Positions 40,201-48,497 of a stretch of 64,000 nt of DNA are shown piece after piece. Source of the DNA: Sitta carolinensis (taxonomy: Eukaryota; Chordata; Aves; Passeriformes; Sittidae); assembly GCA_032173965.1 (NCBI GenBank), contig CM063294.1:2712452-2776451 (forward strand), given 5' to 3'. Below the pieces are notes generated by a model. That model was not told the origin of the DNA and did not search any database. It was given only the letters and a program-made list of their open reading frames with translations. Position numbers and translations under genes: made by a program. Each line of letters begins with the position of its first letter. Positions within the stretch are counted from its first letter, which is position 1.

Positions 40201-43200
40201 TAAATAGAAAAAAAAAAAAAATCATACAAGTGGATCTTGAATACAATAGTAATTCAATAATCTGTTTCCAGGCCAACCTATACATTTCAGACAGAGGAGA
40301 CTCAACATTTAAAGTGACTAATTAAGTTATCTAGAAGCTTATAGAAAACTGAGAATCATCCTGGGCTTTCTGCCCCTCTCAGAGCCCAAGCTAGTGGCAG
40401 CTATTCTTTTCAAGGCCTGGATAAACAGGTCTGTGCACGCTGTCCTAGTGCCAAAGCAGCAGAAAACCCAGTGCAACTCCTGAGCCATCACTTAGTCACT
40501 CCAAAGAAACTATCAGAGAGCCCTGGCTAAGTGTGAGCCACTGAAAATTCAAACTGTAGCACTACAAGGGCTTAAAAATGTAACTAAATTAGAAAAACAG
40601 TTAAAAGAGAGGCATTTATCTAAGCTGTTGGATTTATCCTAAGAAATCCTAAATGCCAAACACCCATGTGAGAGTCCCTTTTCCCTTTCAGGCTGTGGAG
40701 GAACACAGACTCTAAAGGGGGGATGCTCAGAAGTCACCATGACCAAGGATAATATTTTGGGAGCAGATTATTCAGCCCCAAATGCTGACCTCCCCTCTTC
40801 CCTTGGTTTGACATATGACTGACTTACTACCTACCTGCCACGTGACACTGTTTGTTTAATTCATGATTTTGGAAAGGGAAAAGTTCAACAGGTTTAGGGA
40901 TTTTCCTAGAAGAAAATCTTAGTTAATTAGTAATCCCTATGTTTTACTGAAGGCAAGGGAGAATAACTTCATGACCTAGCTAAAACTTAATGCCAAAACA
41001 TGAAGTGCTAAAAACATGGGAGATGACTTTCTGTTGGCCCACTGTCTACCAGCCAATAAAACTTTATTTTTCAATTAGGGAGTGTTTTCTTCCTGTAGGA
41101 TGGGTATGCAGGAAGGGATCTTTGAAAAGCTCTCCTGGCCAGAAGGACCAGCCACACTTGTCTCTTCTCAGCTACCACCAGCACTTGGACAAACACATGA
41201 TCACAGCTGAACCAGGAGTAACCCCCCTCAGTCTACAGCACTTTTCCTACACATTCTGGGATGCTCTGGAAGAGTTAAAGATGAAAATAATTTGGAAAGA
41301 AAATCTCAACTCCCTCTTGAAAGAAAAGGACCAAAATGAGTAAGGGGTCTCATCTCACAAAAACCAGGAAAGAAGTAACAGGATCCAGCACAGGACCAAT
41401 TCTTTTATTTATGTTTTATCATAAAAAGTGTTTGCTATCTGCACTTGAGCAGAAGATAGACAAGAGCAAAAACTGAGAAAACTTTCTGGTATTTTATAAA
41501 ACTTTCAAATAATCAACATTATGTAAGAAAAGAGTTCTTAAGAAATGAGTTGCAAGAGAAAAAAGAAGATACTATCCTATAATAAGATGTATTTCCATAA
41601 ATTTCAATTGCTCAGCATTCCTCCAAAAATATGCAAAAATAAAACCTGTGCATTTCCACAGCAAAAAGGGAGAACTACTTGCTGAGGGAAAAAACCCAAA
41701 CTATCTGTATTCTATTACAATAGATATCTGTGCATATTAGGAACTATAGCATATCATCCTAAATTAACCCCTAAATCCAAATATTAATTCATGTGTACCT
41801 CACTTTGTCAGAGGCAGAAGGGGTTTAAAACACAAAAGTTGCAACGTTGTTACCACAGTCTGTTGCTACAAAAAAGAAGCATTTGTATCATTTCAAAGTT
41901 AAAGTAATCTTCAGTTTATCACAGACCAAGGTCATATGAGGTATAAGTACGAAAGTTTCTATTTGAGCTAGGCCAGACTCTGTTCAAAAACCTCCTCAAT
42001 TTACCGAAGTACTTGCACAAATCACTGATTTCTGAGGTTTGCTCATTCCAGCAGAAGGCCATTCCCACTAGGAAGAGGAGGTTTACACCTGAAATACTGG
42101 AATTCAGTTGAATAAAGGAGGCCTTGGCTTGGTGTTTGCAGGGCACAGGGGCTGCTGCTGGGGAAGGAAGCATTGCAGGAGGCAAAGCAAGTCCCTGCTC
42201 AAGAGTGAGCTCCAGAGCTGCACTTCAACAGTGCTGCAGAGTCCTCAAACGTGCAGGAATTATTTTTATTGCTTTGTGAAGTTTTCAGTGGGAAAACAAC
42301 CTAAGATTCTTTTTCCCACGTAGGTCAAGACTTGCCTCTGTTTTAAATCCAAGCATCACTTTTATTCCCTGATAACAGCTTAATACTTTAAAGGAATCCT
42401 CATATGTTACAAGAACTCAAAATTACCTAGTAACACTGAAACTCTACAGCCTCCTCACCTGCAGGGTCTGAGCCCCAGCTGTGAACTCCAACAACCCCCC
42501 CCCAGTTCAGTCCTGGAGCTGCTCCCAGTTCTAAAGCCAGGCCATATGTGTGCCCAGAGAAAGGAGTGCCTGTGTATTCCCCTTCTGTCCAGTGAACATT
42601 GCAGGGATGCCCTGAGCTCTGAGCAGAGGACAATGTCCCCGTGGCACCACCCAGCTGTCCTTGCAGCTGCATTTCAGCATCCTCCAAGGCAGGAGAGCTG
42701 CCCAATAGCAAGCCCACTCAGGAGCAGCTGGGTAGCCCCAGTTTCAATCAGAACAGAAGAACTCATGATTCAGCATTAATGCTCAGACAAACCCTTCCAC
42801 CCCCCACCAGACTGTAACTGGTTGACTGGCGAAACCTATGTGCAAATTTGTACCTAAATATAGATGTTCTGCTAAATTTGGCAAATCTCTCCTTACCAAG
42901 GGGTTGCACTGCATGTTTATGTAATTATACAGTAGTATTTCACATCTTTACTTTCTACACCTATCATTAGAAAACAGTTGCTGACATTTATTTTAGGTCA
43001 TGCACTCAACTGGGTCAAGCTGCACTAAAGGGAGACCCAAGTTCTGCAAGAAACCTTAGAAATCAGTTCACTGTGAAATGTTACTGAAGAGGATTAACCA
43101 TAACTAAGCTGCTTGTTTCTGGTTACCAGAGGCCAGGCTTGCAAAGTTACTGAGATACCCAGCAGGATTTTTCTGGAAGTTAGGTGCCTAATCAGACTGG

Positions 43201-46200
43201 GAATAAATGAACACCCTACTAACCAGCTGCTCTCTGCATCCTGAAGAGTCACCTCAATACTTATGGAAACCTGAACATGCTATTCCTTGATGTTTTCTAA
43301 TCTTCCTGGAAGAAAAGTTTACATTTTCTTCCATCTCTTACCTCCTCAACTTTGAAAGAGCTTGTCAAAAAAACTCTACATTTTTCAGAGAAAAGGCTTT
43401 TCTGCTTAATACTAGCTACCTGAATTTGCAACCATTTCTTGAATTTCTATTCCTTATGGTAAAGAAAATGCTGCTATTTATGTTGCTTCTAATACAATGA
43501 AAATTAAAGTGTCTGAGCATTGCATTAACCTCAGAAGTCAAAAGAGAACTGTGCACACCATTTACAAAACAGATCCATGTTAGGAAGGTTCAACAATGCA
43601 GCAAGGACTTTAAAAGACAACACTGCTAATTTGAAACAAACTACATATTTACTCTGAATTTCAAACCCAGTTTAAAAATTAAGAGACCTCAGATTGCAGG
43701 GAGGGGGGCCCCAGACAAAATCTCCAGGTACTGAACTGCTCTGGAGTGCATGCCATTCAACTACTCATCCTACTCCTTGTAGGAGGTATGTTATGTCTGA
43801 TTTTTAATTATGCTTTATGTAAATATCCCCAGAGGCTTATGCAATAGGTACAGGCTTAAGTAAGGCGAGCTGGTGGAGGCAGCTCAGGAGAGGGAAGCTG
43901 AGAGCTGAGCTGACTCCACAGCCAAGGGCTGGGTGAGCTCCAGTTGTCATTGGAGGCCTCCAAAGCCCCCAATCAGAGAATATGAGAGATTTGCTACATT
44001 TGTACACTCCCTGCCAAAAGCCACTTACTGAACCAAGCTCCCAGATCCCCCGGTGCTTCTGCTGCTTGATTTACAACAGCTCAGCAAAAGCACCATCCCC
44101 GAGCACTAACACAGCCACATTTATCACCTGCCCCAACTCCTGCCTGCCACACTTGGCTGCTGGGAGGGTTTTTGATGAGGACCTGCACTTTCTGTGGCCA
44201 CCACAGCCCCCATGGACATGCATTAATCAGCACTGCCCTCCCAGCACACCTTCACCTTGACCTACAGCCCTCACGGCCCGGCTGGAGGAGGCTGTTTAAT
44301 GCTTGTGTCTTTGGCACCCCTGTAAGTGCCACCAAAACTCACAAGGAGTGGTAATAATACACTTAAAGTCACACCAAAAATCTCACTCTAAACAAGTTGC
44401 AGGCTGTGTTCACACCCTGATGGAGCTTAGAAGGCAACAAAGCAACTCTCTGAGGTGAAACCCACCTCCTTTCCCAGGCTGCAGCCAGAGGTGAAGTTTC
44501 TTGGAGCCCCCAGGAGATGCACAGCAGGCAGTTTTACACAGAACAGCACAAACCTCCTGGCCTCATCCCTCCATGCCCAAAGACGTGCTTCAGCTTGCAG
44601 TTGTTTCTATTTGCATGTGATGATTTTTAACTGGTAATTCTAGAAAATATTCTGCACAGCTGCATCCAAATTTCACCTTGTGGCCCTAATACAAGTCATC
44701 TGTACAGGATTCACCTTAGTCCTGGGTTTCCCAACCAAGAGCCTGGTCACTACCAGAGGCTGGCACTGAACTAGGGAAGCAGCAAGCTTTGATTTCCTCC
44801 CAGTTCTGCAAGCCACGAGAAATGGGGCACACCCTCTTCACCTGTAAAATGGGGACAGTACTCTCCACTGTAAAGCACTTGGAGATCTGATCTAAGAAAT
44901 GCAATATATTTTCCAAAAGGTTAGGTTAAAATATATTGCTCTTTTCATTCTCTAGATAAATGCTTTATTACACTCGTTGTCCTGCACTTCCCTGATGAGT
45001 TTCTCTTTTAACTAATTTGCCATTTTGACCAGTCCAATTATTTTAGCATATTAAACTCAGACTAACTCAAGGATACAAAAGCTAAATACCACTGCAGACA
45101 TGCAGGAGAGTCTACAGAATATTGTACCATTATTTTTATGGCTTCAACGAAGGGAAGGAAGGAAGGGAAGGGAAGGGAAGGAAGGGAAGGGAAAGGGAAG
45201 GGAAGGGAAGGGAAGGGAAGGAAGAGAAGGCATGGCAAAACCTCACTTTTGTTTTTTTCTTCATTTTTAATTCTCCCTTTTAGTTCTCACTAATTCCACC
45301 CACTGGTAATAGCTGAAGGCATACACCCAAATCAGTGACTCATGGCACAAGACCACAGTCCAAACAGTGACTGACTGGCTTCTCAAAGCAGTGCTGTTCA
45401 AGAATTGCACTGTTCCATCCATGGAACTTAACTGCCTTTTCTTTGCTCAAAAAAGAGCTCAAAACAAACAAAGAGAAACACCCACCACTGACAACAGGTG
45501 CTTCCTTAGTTCTCAGGAAAAAAAAAAAAAAGAAAAAAAAATATTTCCCCCTTGGTGCTCCTGGCCATGCAGCCCAGTCTAGGCACATTCTTCCCACTCA
45601 TGCTCCTTCCCCAGGTAACTCTCCTCAACCAGAAACACAAGACAGAAGAACTCCCCAGGCAACTTCAGCTTTGAGATTAGCCCACCTCCTCTCTGAGTGC
45701 TGGAAAACTTCAAATATTGCAATTCCAATTACTTTCTTCTAGTCTGTATTTTAAATAATGAACTTTTTCTCAGGTTTTTCAAACAAATAATTTAAGAGCT
45801 GTTTGGGAACCTTTATTTTTTTGACCTCAATGGCAACCTCCCAGACACATTATTTATAATAGGCTGTCTTTCTTAATACTTGCTATTAGTCAAAAGAGTG
45901 CTTAGTAAACATCCTAGCTGTCCAATCTTCACATCCCTTAAATAATGGGGTGGGTTCAAAAGGGATAAGCTTGCAAAGTAGGACTCTGCTCACCTTGTAA
46001 AGAGCCACAAACACCCTGATATAGCCCACTTCCCATCACAGGTTCTGTAGCCACTAAAGATACATTAAAATGTGACATAAAAGACCTCTTAGAGACCAGG
46101 CACTCATCGGTTACTTGTGTCCTACTCTATCTGTGGTAGGTCTTCCAGCTCCCATCAACAGGAACACCTGATTCCATATGGGAATGAAGGTGGATGGCCA

Positions 46201-47681
46201 GGACACCAACCACACCAGGAATGTTCCCACACAAGTGCTCATCTGCCTGACCATTAGATTTTGAGTTTAGTTCCATGTCCTGCTGTTAGCACCACTCCTA
46301 ATGTAGGTGGTCATGAGCATAACCCAAATGTGGATCTGCACAGTTTAATCACTTGTTTTATGCAGATAAGACCTGGTTCAGGTTTCGGGAGAGCTGGACA
46401 AAAGGTGGCCATCAATAAAAGGCAAAAAATTTAGCCCCAGGAGGAAGAGTGCAGGCTCCCCTCCTTCCATCTCTCCAGAAGGAACAAGGGTACATCCTAA
46501 GCACTCTTGCTTGGCCTTCAAATTAAAAATGGTGTGTATCAGCTTGGCTATTTTCTTCCTCTTGCAGAAGCCCAAAGGGACTGCAAAAAGCCTGCAAGCA
46601 GCAAGCAGCCACTTTCTCCTGCTTTCCACTAAAACTATGTAAGGGCTGTGATCCAGCTGTGATCCCATCTTTTGTTAAGAGACTACTAAGGAATGAAGAG
46701 TCACCCTTTGGTGTGGCAGTGACAGATAAAAGCCTTCATTTACCTTCCCTCCCTAGGCTACATAAAGCAGCATTAAATGCCAGTTTACAGGTCCAACAAC
46801 GCTCCATTTGGGTTGGGAGAAGGCCCCCGTCCCTCCTCCACACCCTCCCTTTAAACCTCTCCGCAGGTTTGGAAGATCAAAGGAAGACACCTCCACTACC
46901 CTCTTCCATTTTGTTAGGTAAGAAATATTTCTATTGCATAAAAACGTGTGTGCATAGCTATATCTACAGGAATTTATCCGTGGCTGGGAACCCCGAGTGC
47001 GGGGCAGCAACAGCGGGGCTGACGGCTTCACTTTGTTCTTCCGTCGGCTGCAGGATCTCGCCTCCCCCTCCGAACCTGCTCCCAGGTGGAAGCGGCTCCT
47101 TGAGGTCAGGACACATCCTGCCCCCGCTCCTGGGCCGCGGCGCGCACAGGGCCCGGCCGCCCCCGGCCCTTGCCCGGGGCCGCCGGGAGGCGCGGCAGGG
47201 CGAGCCCCCCGCGCCCGCTGCCCGCTCCGCGGCGCCGGGCCGCGCTGCCGAGCGGGGACCCGCCCATGGCGGCGGGAGGCCCGGGACGAGCGGGTGCGGG
47301 GCGGGCGGCGCGGCCGGCGCGGCGAGCGGGAGGGCGGGCGGGCCCCGGCCGGGCCTGTCAGGAAGCGGCGGAGGGGAAGGAGGGCGGGCCAGGATCGCTC
47401 ACCTCGGACACCTCGTCCTCGTCGCTGCCGGAGCCGCCGCCGCCCCCGCTCCGCAGCACGGCGGCCGCCAGCTTGAAGTCGAGGGCGGCCTCACCGGCCG
47501 CGGGCGCGCCGGGGCCTCCCGGCCCGCCGGGCCCGGCCTCCCCGAAGAGGCGCACGGCCCGCAGGCCCAGCGGGGAGGGCCCGGCCGCGGCGGGCGGCTC
47601 GGCAGCGGCGGGCGGCGCGCGGGGCGCGACCGAGTCGATCTCCTCGTCGGCGGCAGCGGCGGCGGTGCCGTCCGTGAGCAT
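2573..47681 (-). CDS. ANKHD1: ANKHD1 gene model, 5' part (coding exons 1-10; continues past the left edge)
   Basis: This is the N-terminal part of ankyrin repeat and KH domain-containing protein 1 (Mask homologue), a cytoplasmic scaffold linked to Hippo/YAP and receptor-kinase signalling. Ten exons on the minus strand sit at 47403-47681, 32934-33087, 12771-12927, 10963-11110, 9980-10127, 8686-8919, 7083-7177, 4498-4735, 4106-4297 and 2573-2682. All introns are GT-AG and the phases join without a break into 1755 nt, or 585 codons. Residues 1-195 are a low-complexity acidic N-terminus and a helical segment. Ankyrin repeats 1-12 start near residue 198. The human protein is about 2540 residues, so the second ankyrin block and the KH domain lie off the left edge. 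The paralogue ANKRD17 is the alternative. The start 'MLTD...DSVAPR' and the SLC4A9/HBEGF neighbours favour ANKHD1. The family call is near certain; paralogue choice rests mainly on synteny. Confidence 0.93.
2683..4105 (-). other. ANKHD1: ANKHD1 intron 9
   Basis: 1423 bp of AT-rich intron. I see no repeat family, exon or RNA gene in it. Confidence 0.9.
4106..4297 (-). CDS. ANKHD1: ANKHD1 coding exon 9 (residues 485-549; ankyrin repeats 9-11)
   Basis: The 192-nt exon reads 'GANINAQTEETQETALTLAC', 'CGGFSEVADFLIKAGADIEL' and 'CSTPLMEAAQEGHLELVKYL'. It holds the end of repeat 9, the shortened repeat 10 and most of repeat 11. The CCCAG acceptor and GCAG|GTATGT donor are both phase 1 in Gly codons. 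It is separated from exon 8 by only 200 bp. Confidence 0.96.
4498..4735 (-). CDS. ANKHD1: ANKHD1 coding exon 8 (residues 406-485; ankyrin repeats 7-9)
   Basis: The 238-nt exon reads 'DGHVEVARLLLDSGAQVNMP', 'ADSFESPLTLAACGGHVELA', 'ALLIERGANLEEVNDEGYTP' and 'LMEAAREGHEEMVALLLAQG'. It covers the end of repeat 7, all of repeat 8 and most of repeat 9. The acceptor is TTGCAG, and the donor CAAG|GTGAGA is in phase 1 within a Gly codon. The protein is almost identical to what I recall of human ANKHD1 here. Confidence 0.96.
4736..7082 (-). other. ANKHD1: ANKHD1 intron 7
   Basis: 2347 bp of unique-looking intron with only short, unsupported open frames. I recognise nothing in it. Confidence 0.88.
7083..7177 (-). 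CDS. ANKHD1: ANKHD1 coding exon 7 (residues 374-405; rest of ankyrin repeat 6, start of 7)
   Basis: The 95-nt exon reads 'GHLDMVRFLLEAGADQEHK' followed by 'TDEMHTALMEACM'. It ends in phase 0 with ATG before GTAAAT. It finishes ankyrin repeat 6 and opens repeat 7. The donor is weaker than its neighbours (G|GTAAAT lacks the consensus G at +5). Confidence 0.94.
7178..8685 (-). other. ANKHD1: ANKHD1 intron 6
   Basis: 1508 bp of AT-rich intron. Nothing recognisable on either strand. Confidence 0.88.
8686..8919 (-). CDS. ANKHD1: ANKHD1 coding exon 6 (residues 296-374; ankyrin repeats 4-6)
   Basis: The 234-nt exon reads 'NTALTYACAGGFVDVVKVLL', 'GANIEDHNENGHTPLMEAAS', 'GHVEVARVLLEYGAG' and 'NEFKESALTLACYKG'. 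It covers repeats 4 and 5 and the start of 6. The acceptor is CTCTGCAG and the donor is AAAG|GTATTG in phase 1. Both ends split a Gly codon at the same place in the repeat, as in exons 5, 8 and 9. Confidence 0.95.
8920..9979 (-). other. ANKHD1: ANKHD1 intron 5
   Basis: 1060 bp of intron with a T-rich tract at 9246-9276, which on the transcribed strand is A-rich. Nothing else recognised. Confidence 0.88.
9980..10127 (-). CDS. ANKHD1: ANKHD1 coding exon 5 (residues 247-296; ankyrin repeats 2-3)
   Basis: The exon reads 'VLLAMHANVEDRGNKGD', 'ITPLMAAASGGYVDIVKLLL', 'VHCADVNAQSSTG' and ends in phase 1 within a Gly codon before GTAACT. It completes ankyrin repeat 2 and carries repeat 3. The finger of repeat 3 reads HCADVN, where the human protein has HDADVN. 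Confidence 0.95.
10128..10962 (-). other. ANKHD1: ANKHD1 intron 4
   Basis: 835 bp of intron without recognisable repeats or exons. Confidence 0.88.
10963..11110 (-). CDS. ANKHD1: ANKHD1 coding exon 4 (residues 197-246; ankyrin repeat 1 and start of 2)
   Basis: The exon reads RSLAEACSDGDVNAVRKLL, 'DEGRSVNEHTEEG', then 'ESLLCLACSAGYYELAQ'. It runs from a TTTTGCAG acceptor to a CAA|GTAAGT donor (phase 0). These are ankyrin repeat 1 and the first helix pair of repeat 2. The one base at its start completes the Asn codon split with exon 3. Confidence 0.95.
11111..12770 (-). other. ANKHD1: ANKHD1 intron 3
   Basis: 1660 bp. About 980 bp of this intron, its 5' part in transcript sense, is a minisatellite (11792-12768). 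The remaining 680 bp are unremarkable. Confidence 0.88.
11792..12768. repeat. Minisatellite, 16 units of about 65 and 60 bp, abutting the exon 3 donor
   Basis: The core 'aaatccca..g..cagc.ggg..gtgctcagtatgtacaa' recurs 16 times. Marker positions are 11805, 11870, 11934, 11999, 12064, 12129, 12193, 12258, 12318, 12382, 12445, 12505, 12565, 12625, 12685 and 12738. Period is mostly 64-65 bp in the left half and 60 bp in the right half, where 12481-12660 holds three nearly identical copies. The last unit is shortened to about 53 bp and runs into the splice donor of ANKHD1 exon 3 at 12769-12770. Left units are more diverged, which suggests the array grew most recently on the exon side. Confidence 0.93.
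12771..12927 (-). CDS. ANKHD1: ANKHD1 coding exon 3 (residues 145-197)
   Basis: This 157-nt exon reads 'GIGKLSTADGKAFADPEVL', then 'RRLTSSVSCALDEAAAALTR' and 'MRAENNHNNGQVD'. It is a helical segment that precedes ankyrin repeat 1. The acceptor is GAAG and the donor is ACAA|GTATGT, phase 2. The donor side is unusual: the minisatellite of intron 3 begins within a few bases of it, so the intronic half of the splice site shares sequence with the repeat unit. Confidence 0.93.
16370..16396. repeat. Short inverted repeat (9-bp stem, 9-nt loop)
   Basis: CAAGCCAAA at 16370-16378 is followed after nine bases by TTTGGCTTG at 16388-16396. The loop and the flank carry TGTACA-type motifs. The stem is too short to claim a structured RNA. 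Confidence 0.5.
21979..22325. repeat. GC-rich minisatellite of 20-bp units (two 10-bp halves)
   Basis: The array starts with three exact copies of cccggagccccccggggcat at 21991-22050. It then degrades into variants such as 'cccagcacat', 'cccagagcac' and 'cccagcctgt', always in 10-bp steps. Because 20 is not a multiple of three and the unit lacks stop triplets, both strands stay open for more than 100 codons in several frames. Those frames are not genes. It is a GC island in an AT-rich intron. Confidence 0.9.
24976..25002. repeat. Poly-A run, 27 bases
   Basis: Uninterrupted A27 on the plus strand within ANKHD1 intron 2. No retroposon body is recognisable next to it. Confidence 0.9.
32934..33087 (-). 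CDS. ANKHD1: ANKHD1 coding exon 2 (residues 94-145)
   Basis: The exon starts after an AACAG acceptor and reads VESFILDQEDLDNPVLK, then an acidic/serine stretch and 'DPETQARLEALLEAA'. It ends in phase 1 before GTACTT. Its 154 nt carry no ankyrin repeat. It is the conserved acidic, partly helical segment between the low-complexity N-terminus and the repeats. It is isolated between introns of 14.3 kb (upstream) and 20.0 kb (downstream). Confidence 0.93.
34177..34208. repeat. Poly-A run, 32 bases
   Basis: Uninterrupted A32 on the plus strand (poly-U in the ANKHD1 pre-mRNA). It has no recognisable retroposon attached. Confidence 0.9.
44730..44925 (+). mobile_element. Ancient SINE/LINE tail, MIR or L2 type
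   Basis: The segment 'cacctgtaaaatggggacag' followed by 'gtaaagcacttggagat' and 'aagaaatgcaatatat' resembles the conserved tail of MIR/L2-type elements shared across amniotes. The upstream part is only weakly similar, so the 5' boundary is a guess. Confidence 0.5.
45150..45230. repeat. Purine microsatellite (GGGAA/GGAAG)n
   Basis: 81 bp of only G and A on the plus strand, built of GGGAA and GGAA units in ANKHD1 intron 1. Such homopurine tracts with mirror symmetry can form triplex DNA. Confidence 0.92.
47403..47681 (-). CDS. ANKHD1: ANKHD1 coding exon 1 (start codon; residues 1-93)
   Basis: The ATG at 47679-47681 opens a 93-codon exon ending GTG TCC GAG before a GTGAGC donor (phase 0). The protein begins MLTDG, followed by an alanine stretch, then 'EEIDSVAPR', then 'RAVRLFGEAG', a Gly/Pro/Ala-rich linker, 'ALDFKLAAAVLR' and an acidic 'GSDEDEVSE' end. 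The order of these motifs matches the vertebrate ANKHD1 N-terminus as I know it. The exon is extremely GC-rich and lies inside a CpG island. The overlapping long open frames on the plus strand are by-products of that base composition. No competing upstream ATG in frame is needed. Confidence 0.93.
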
Positions 47682-48331
47682 CGCGCTGGTCCGGGCCCGG
47701 CCGTCTCCGTCCCCTCACGGCACCGCGGCAGCGCCACTAACTTCTCACACCCTACCCGGCCGCGGCCGCCGCGCCGCCCCCCCGCCGCTCCACGCGCGCC
47801 TATTGGGCGCGCTCGGCCGAGGGCGGCGCGCTATTGGCCGTGGCGCCCGCCACTCAAGCGGCGCGTCACGCGCTCCCAGCATGCTGCCCTGAGAGCGCAC
47901 GCCGAGGCGGTAAGAGTGCGCCGCCCCGCCCCCTCGCCCGGCCTCGCTTCCTGAACTTTCCGAGCAGCGATTGGTTCTTCGTGACATCAATCATATGTCT
48001 TGGCGGAGCTGCGGGTGCCGATAGGGCAAACATGCTGTCGATCAACGCGTATCCAGGAATCACGGTTTTGATTGGTCGAAAGGCACGTCGCTCACAACGC
48101 GCGGCGTCTGGCGTCTTCCGATTGGCTTCTGCACGCTCTGGGCCCGCCTCCCCTTCAAACCCCTCTGAAGGACTCCGTCAGCGCGAGACGCCGTCACACG
48201 CCCGCCCGTTCCGAGCGCTGATTGGATCGCGGAGCTGCTAATCAAAGGGAGTTGCACGCCTCCTCCTGGCCCCGCCCCCTGCCGGGTGCGGGCCGCCATA
48301 GGCTGGGCTCTCCGGTCCGTCGGCCACGCCC

Positions 48332-48347
48332 GCGGTGACGTCACCGC
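48332..48347. promoter_or_regulatory. CRE-type palindrome (TGACGTCA core)
   Basis: GCGGTGACGTCACCGC is a perfect 16-bp palindrome around a consensus CREB/ATF site at 48336-48343. It stands about 100 bp from the SLC4A9 stop codon and about 650 bp upstream of the ANKHD1 ATG. Confidence 0.7.
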
Positions 48348-48352
48348 ACGGC

Positions 48353-48358
48353 CACGTG
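48353..48358. promoter_or_regulatory. E-box CACGTG
   Basis: The symmetric CACGTG (inside GCCACGTGGC) is the binding consensus of MYC/USF-type bHLH-ZIP factors. It lies 5 bp beyond the CRE palindrome, in the ANKHD1 upstream region. Confidence 0.6.
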
Positions 48359-48446
48359 GCCCGGGGGGTTCGGGCCCGTGGGGGTCCCGGACCCTGCGAC
48401 CCCCGGCCCGGGGCGAGGGCCCCGCTCGGCCCCGGGCCCGCACGGC

Positions 48447-48497
48447 CTAGTTCACCGAGAGGTTGATCTGCGGTCCCGGCCGGTGCATCGGCTCGCA
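48447..48497 (-). CDS. SLC4A9: SLC4A9 exon 20 (C-terminus and stop)
   Basis: After a CCCCACAG acceptor the last 16 codons read [16 protein letters not shown] and end in TAG at 48447-48449. The human protein ends in a very similar ELMYQPKAPEINISVN. No canonical AATAAA or ATTAAA follows before the ANKHD1 coding start. Confidence 0.9.
   Translation of the reverse strand, partial: CEPMHRPGPQINLSVN

Larger units (their letters stand above)
33088..47402 (-). other. ANKHD1: ANKHD1 intron 1 (14.3 kb)
   Basis: Mostly AT-rich intron with an A32 run at 34177-34208, a purine GGGAA microsatellite at 45150-45230 and an ancient MIR/L2-like piece near 44730-44925. Its last 400 bp before exon 1 turn sharply GC-rich as it enters the CpG island. 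No conserved exon recognised. Confidence 0.85.
47682..48446 (-). promoter_or_regulatory. ANKHD1: ANKHD1 CpG-island promoter; also the SLC4A9-ANKHD1 intergenic gap
   Basis: This 765-bp CpG-rich gap lies between the SLC4A9 stop and the ANKHD1 ATG. On the ANKHD1 sense strand it has six CCAAT boxes (plus-strand ATTGG at 47802, 47833, 47970, 48071, 48121 and 48221), GC boxes near 47921-47932 and 48269-48281, a 16-bp CRE palindrome (48332-48347) and an E-box (48353-48358). There is no TATA box. This is the pattern of a broad housekeeping promoter. The start site cannot be fixed from sequence. The SLC4A9 3' UTR must lie in the same interval. Confidence 0.8.

Noticed and set aside
46659..47954. 431-codon open frame on the plus strand through the CpG island
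   Set aside because: It runs antisense across ANKHD1 exon 1 and its promoter. The composition is Arg/Gly/Pro/Ala-rich, as expected for GC-rich DNA without stop codons. No domain is recognisable.
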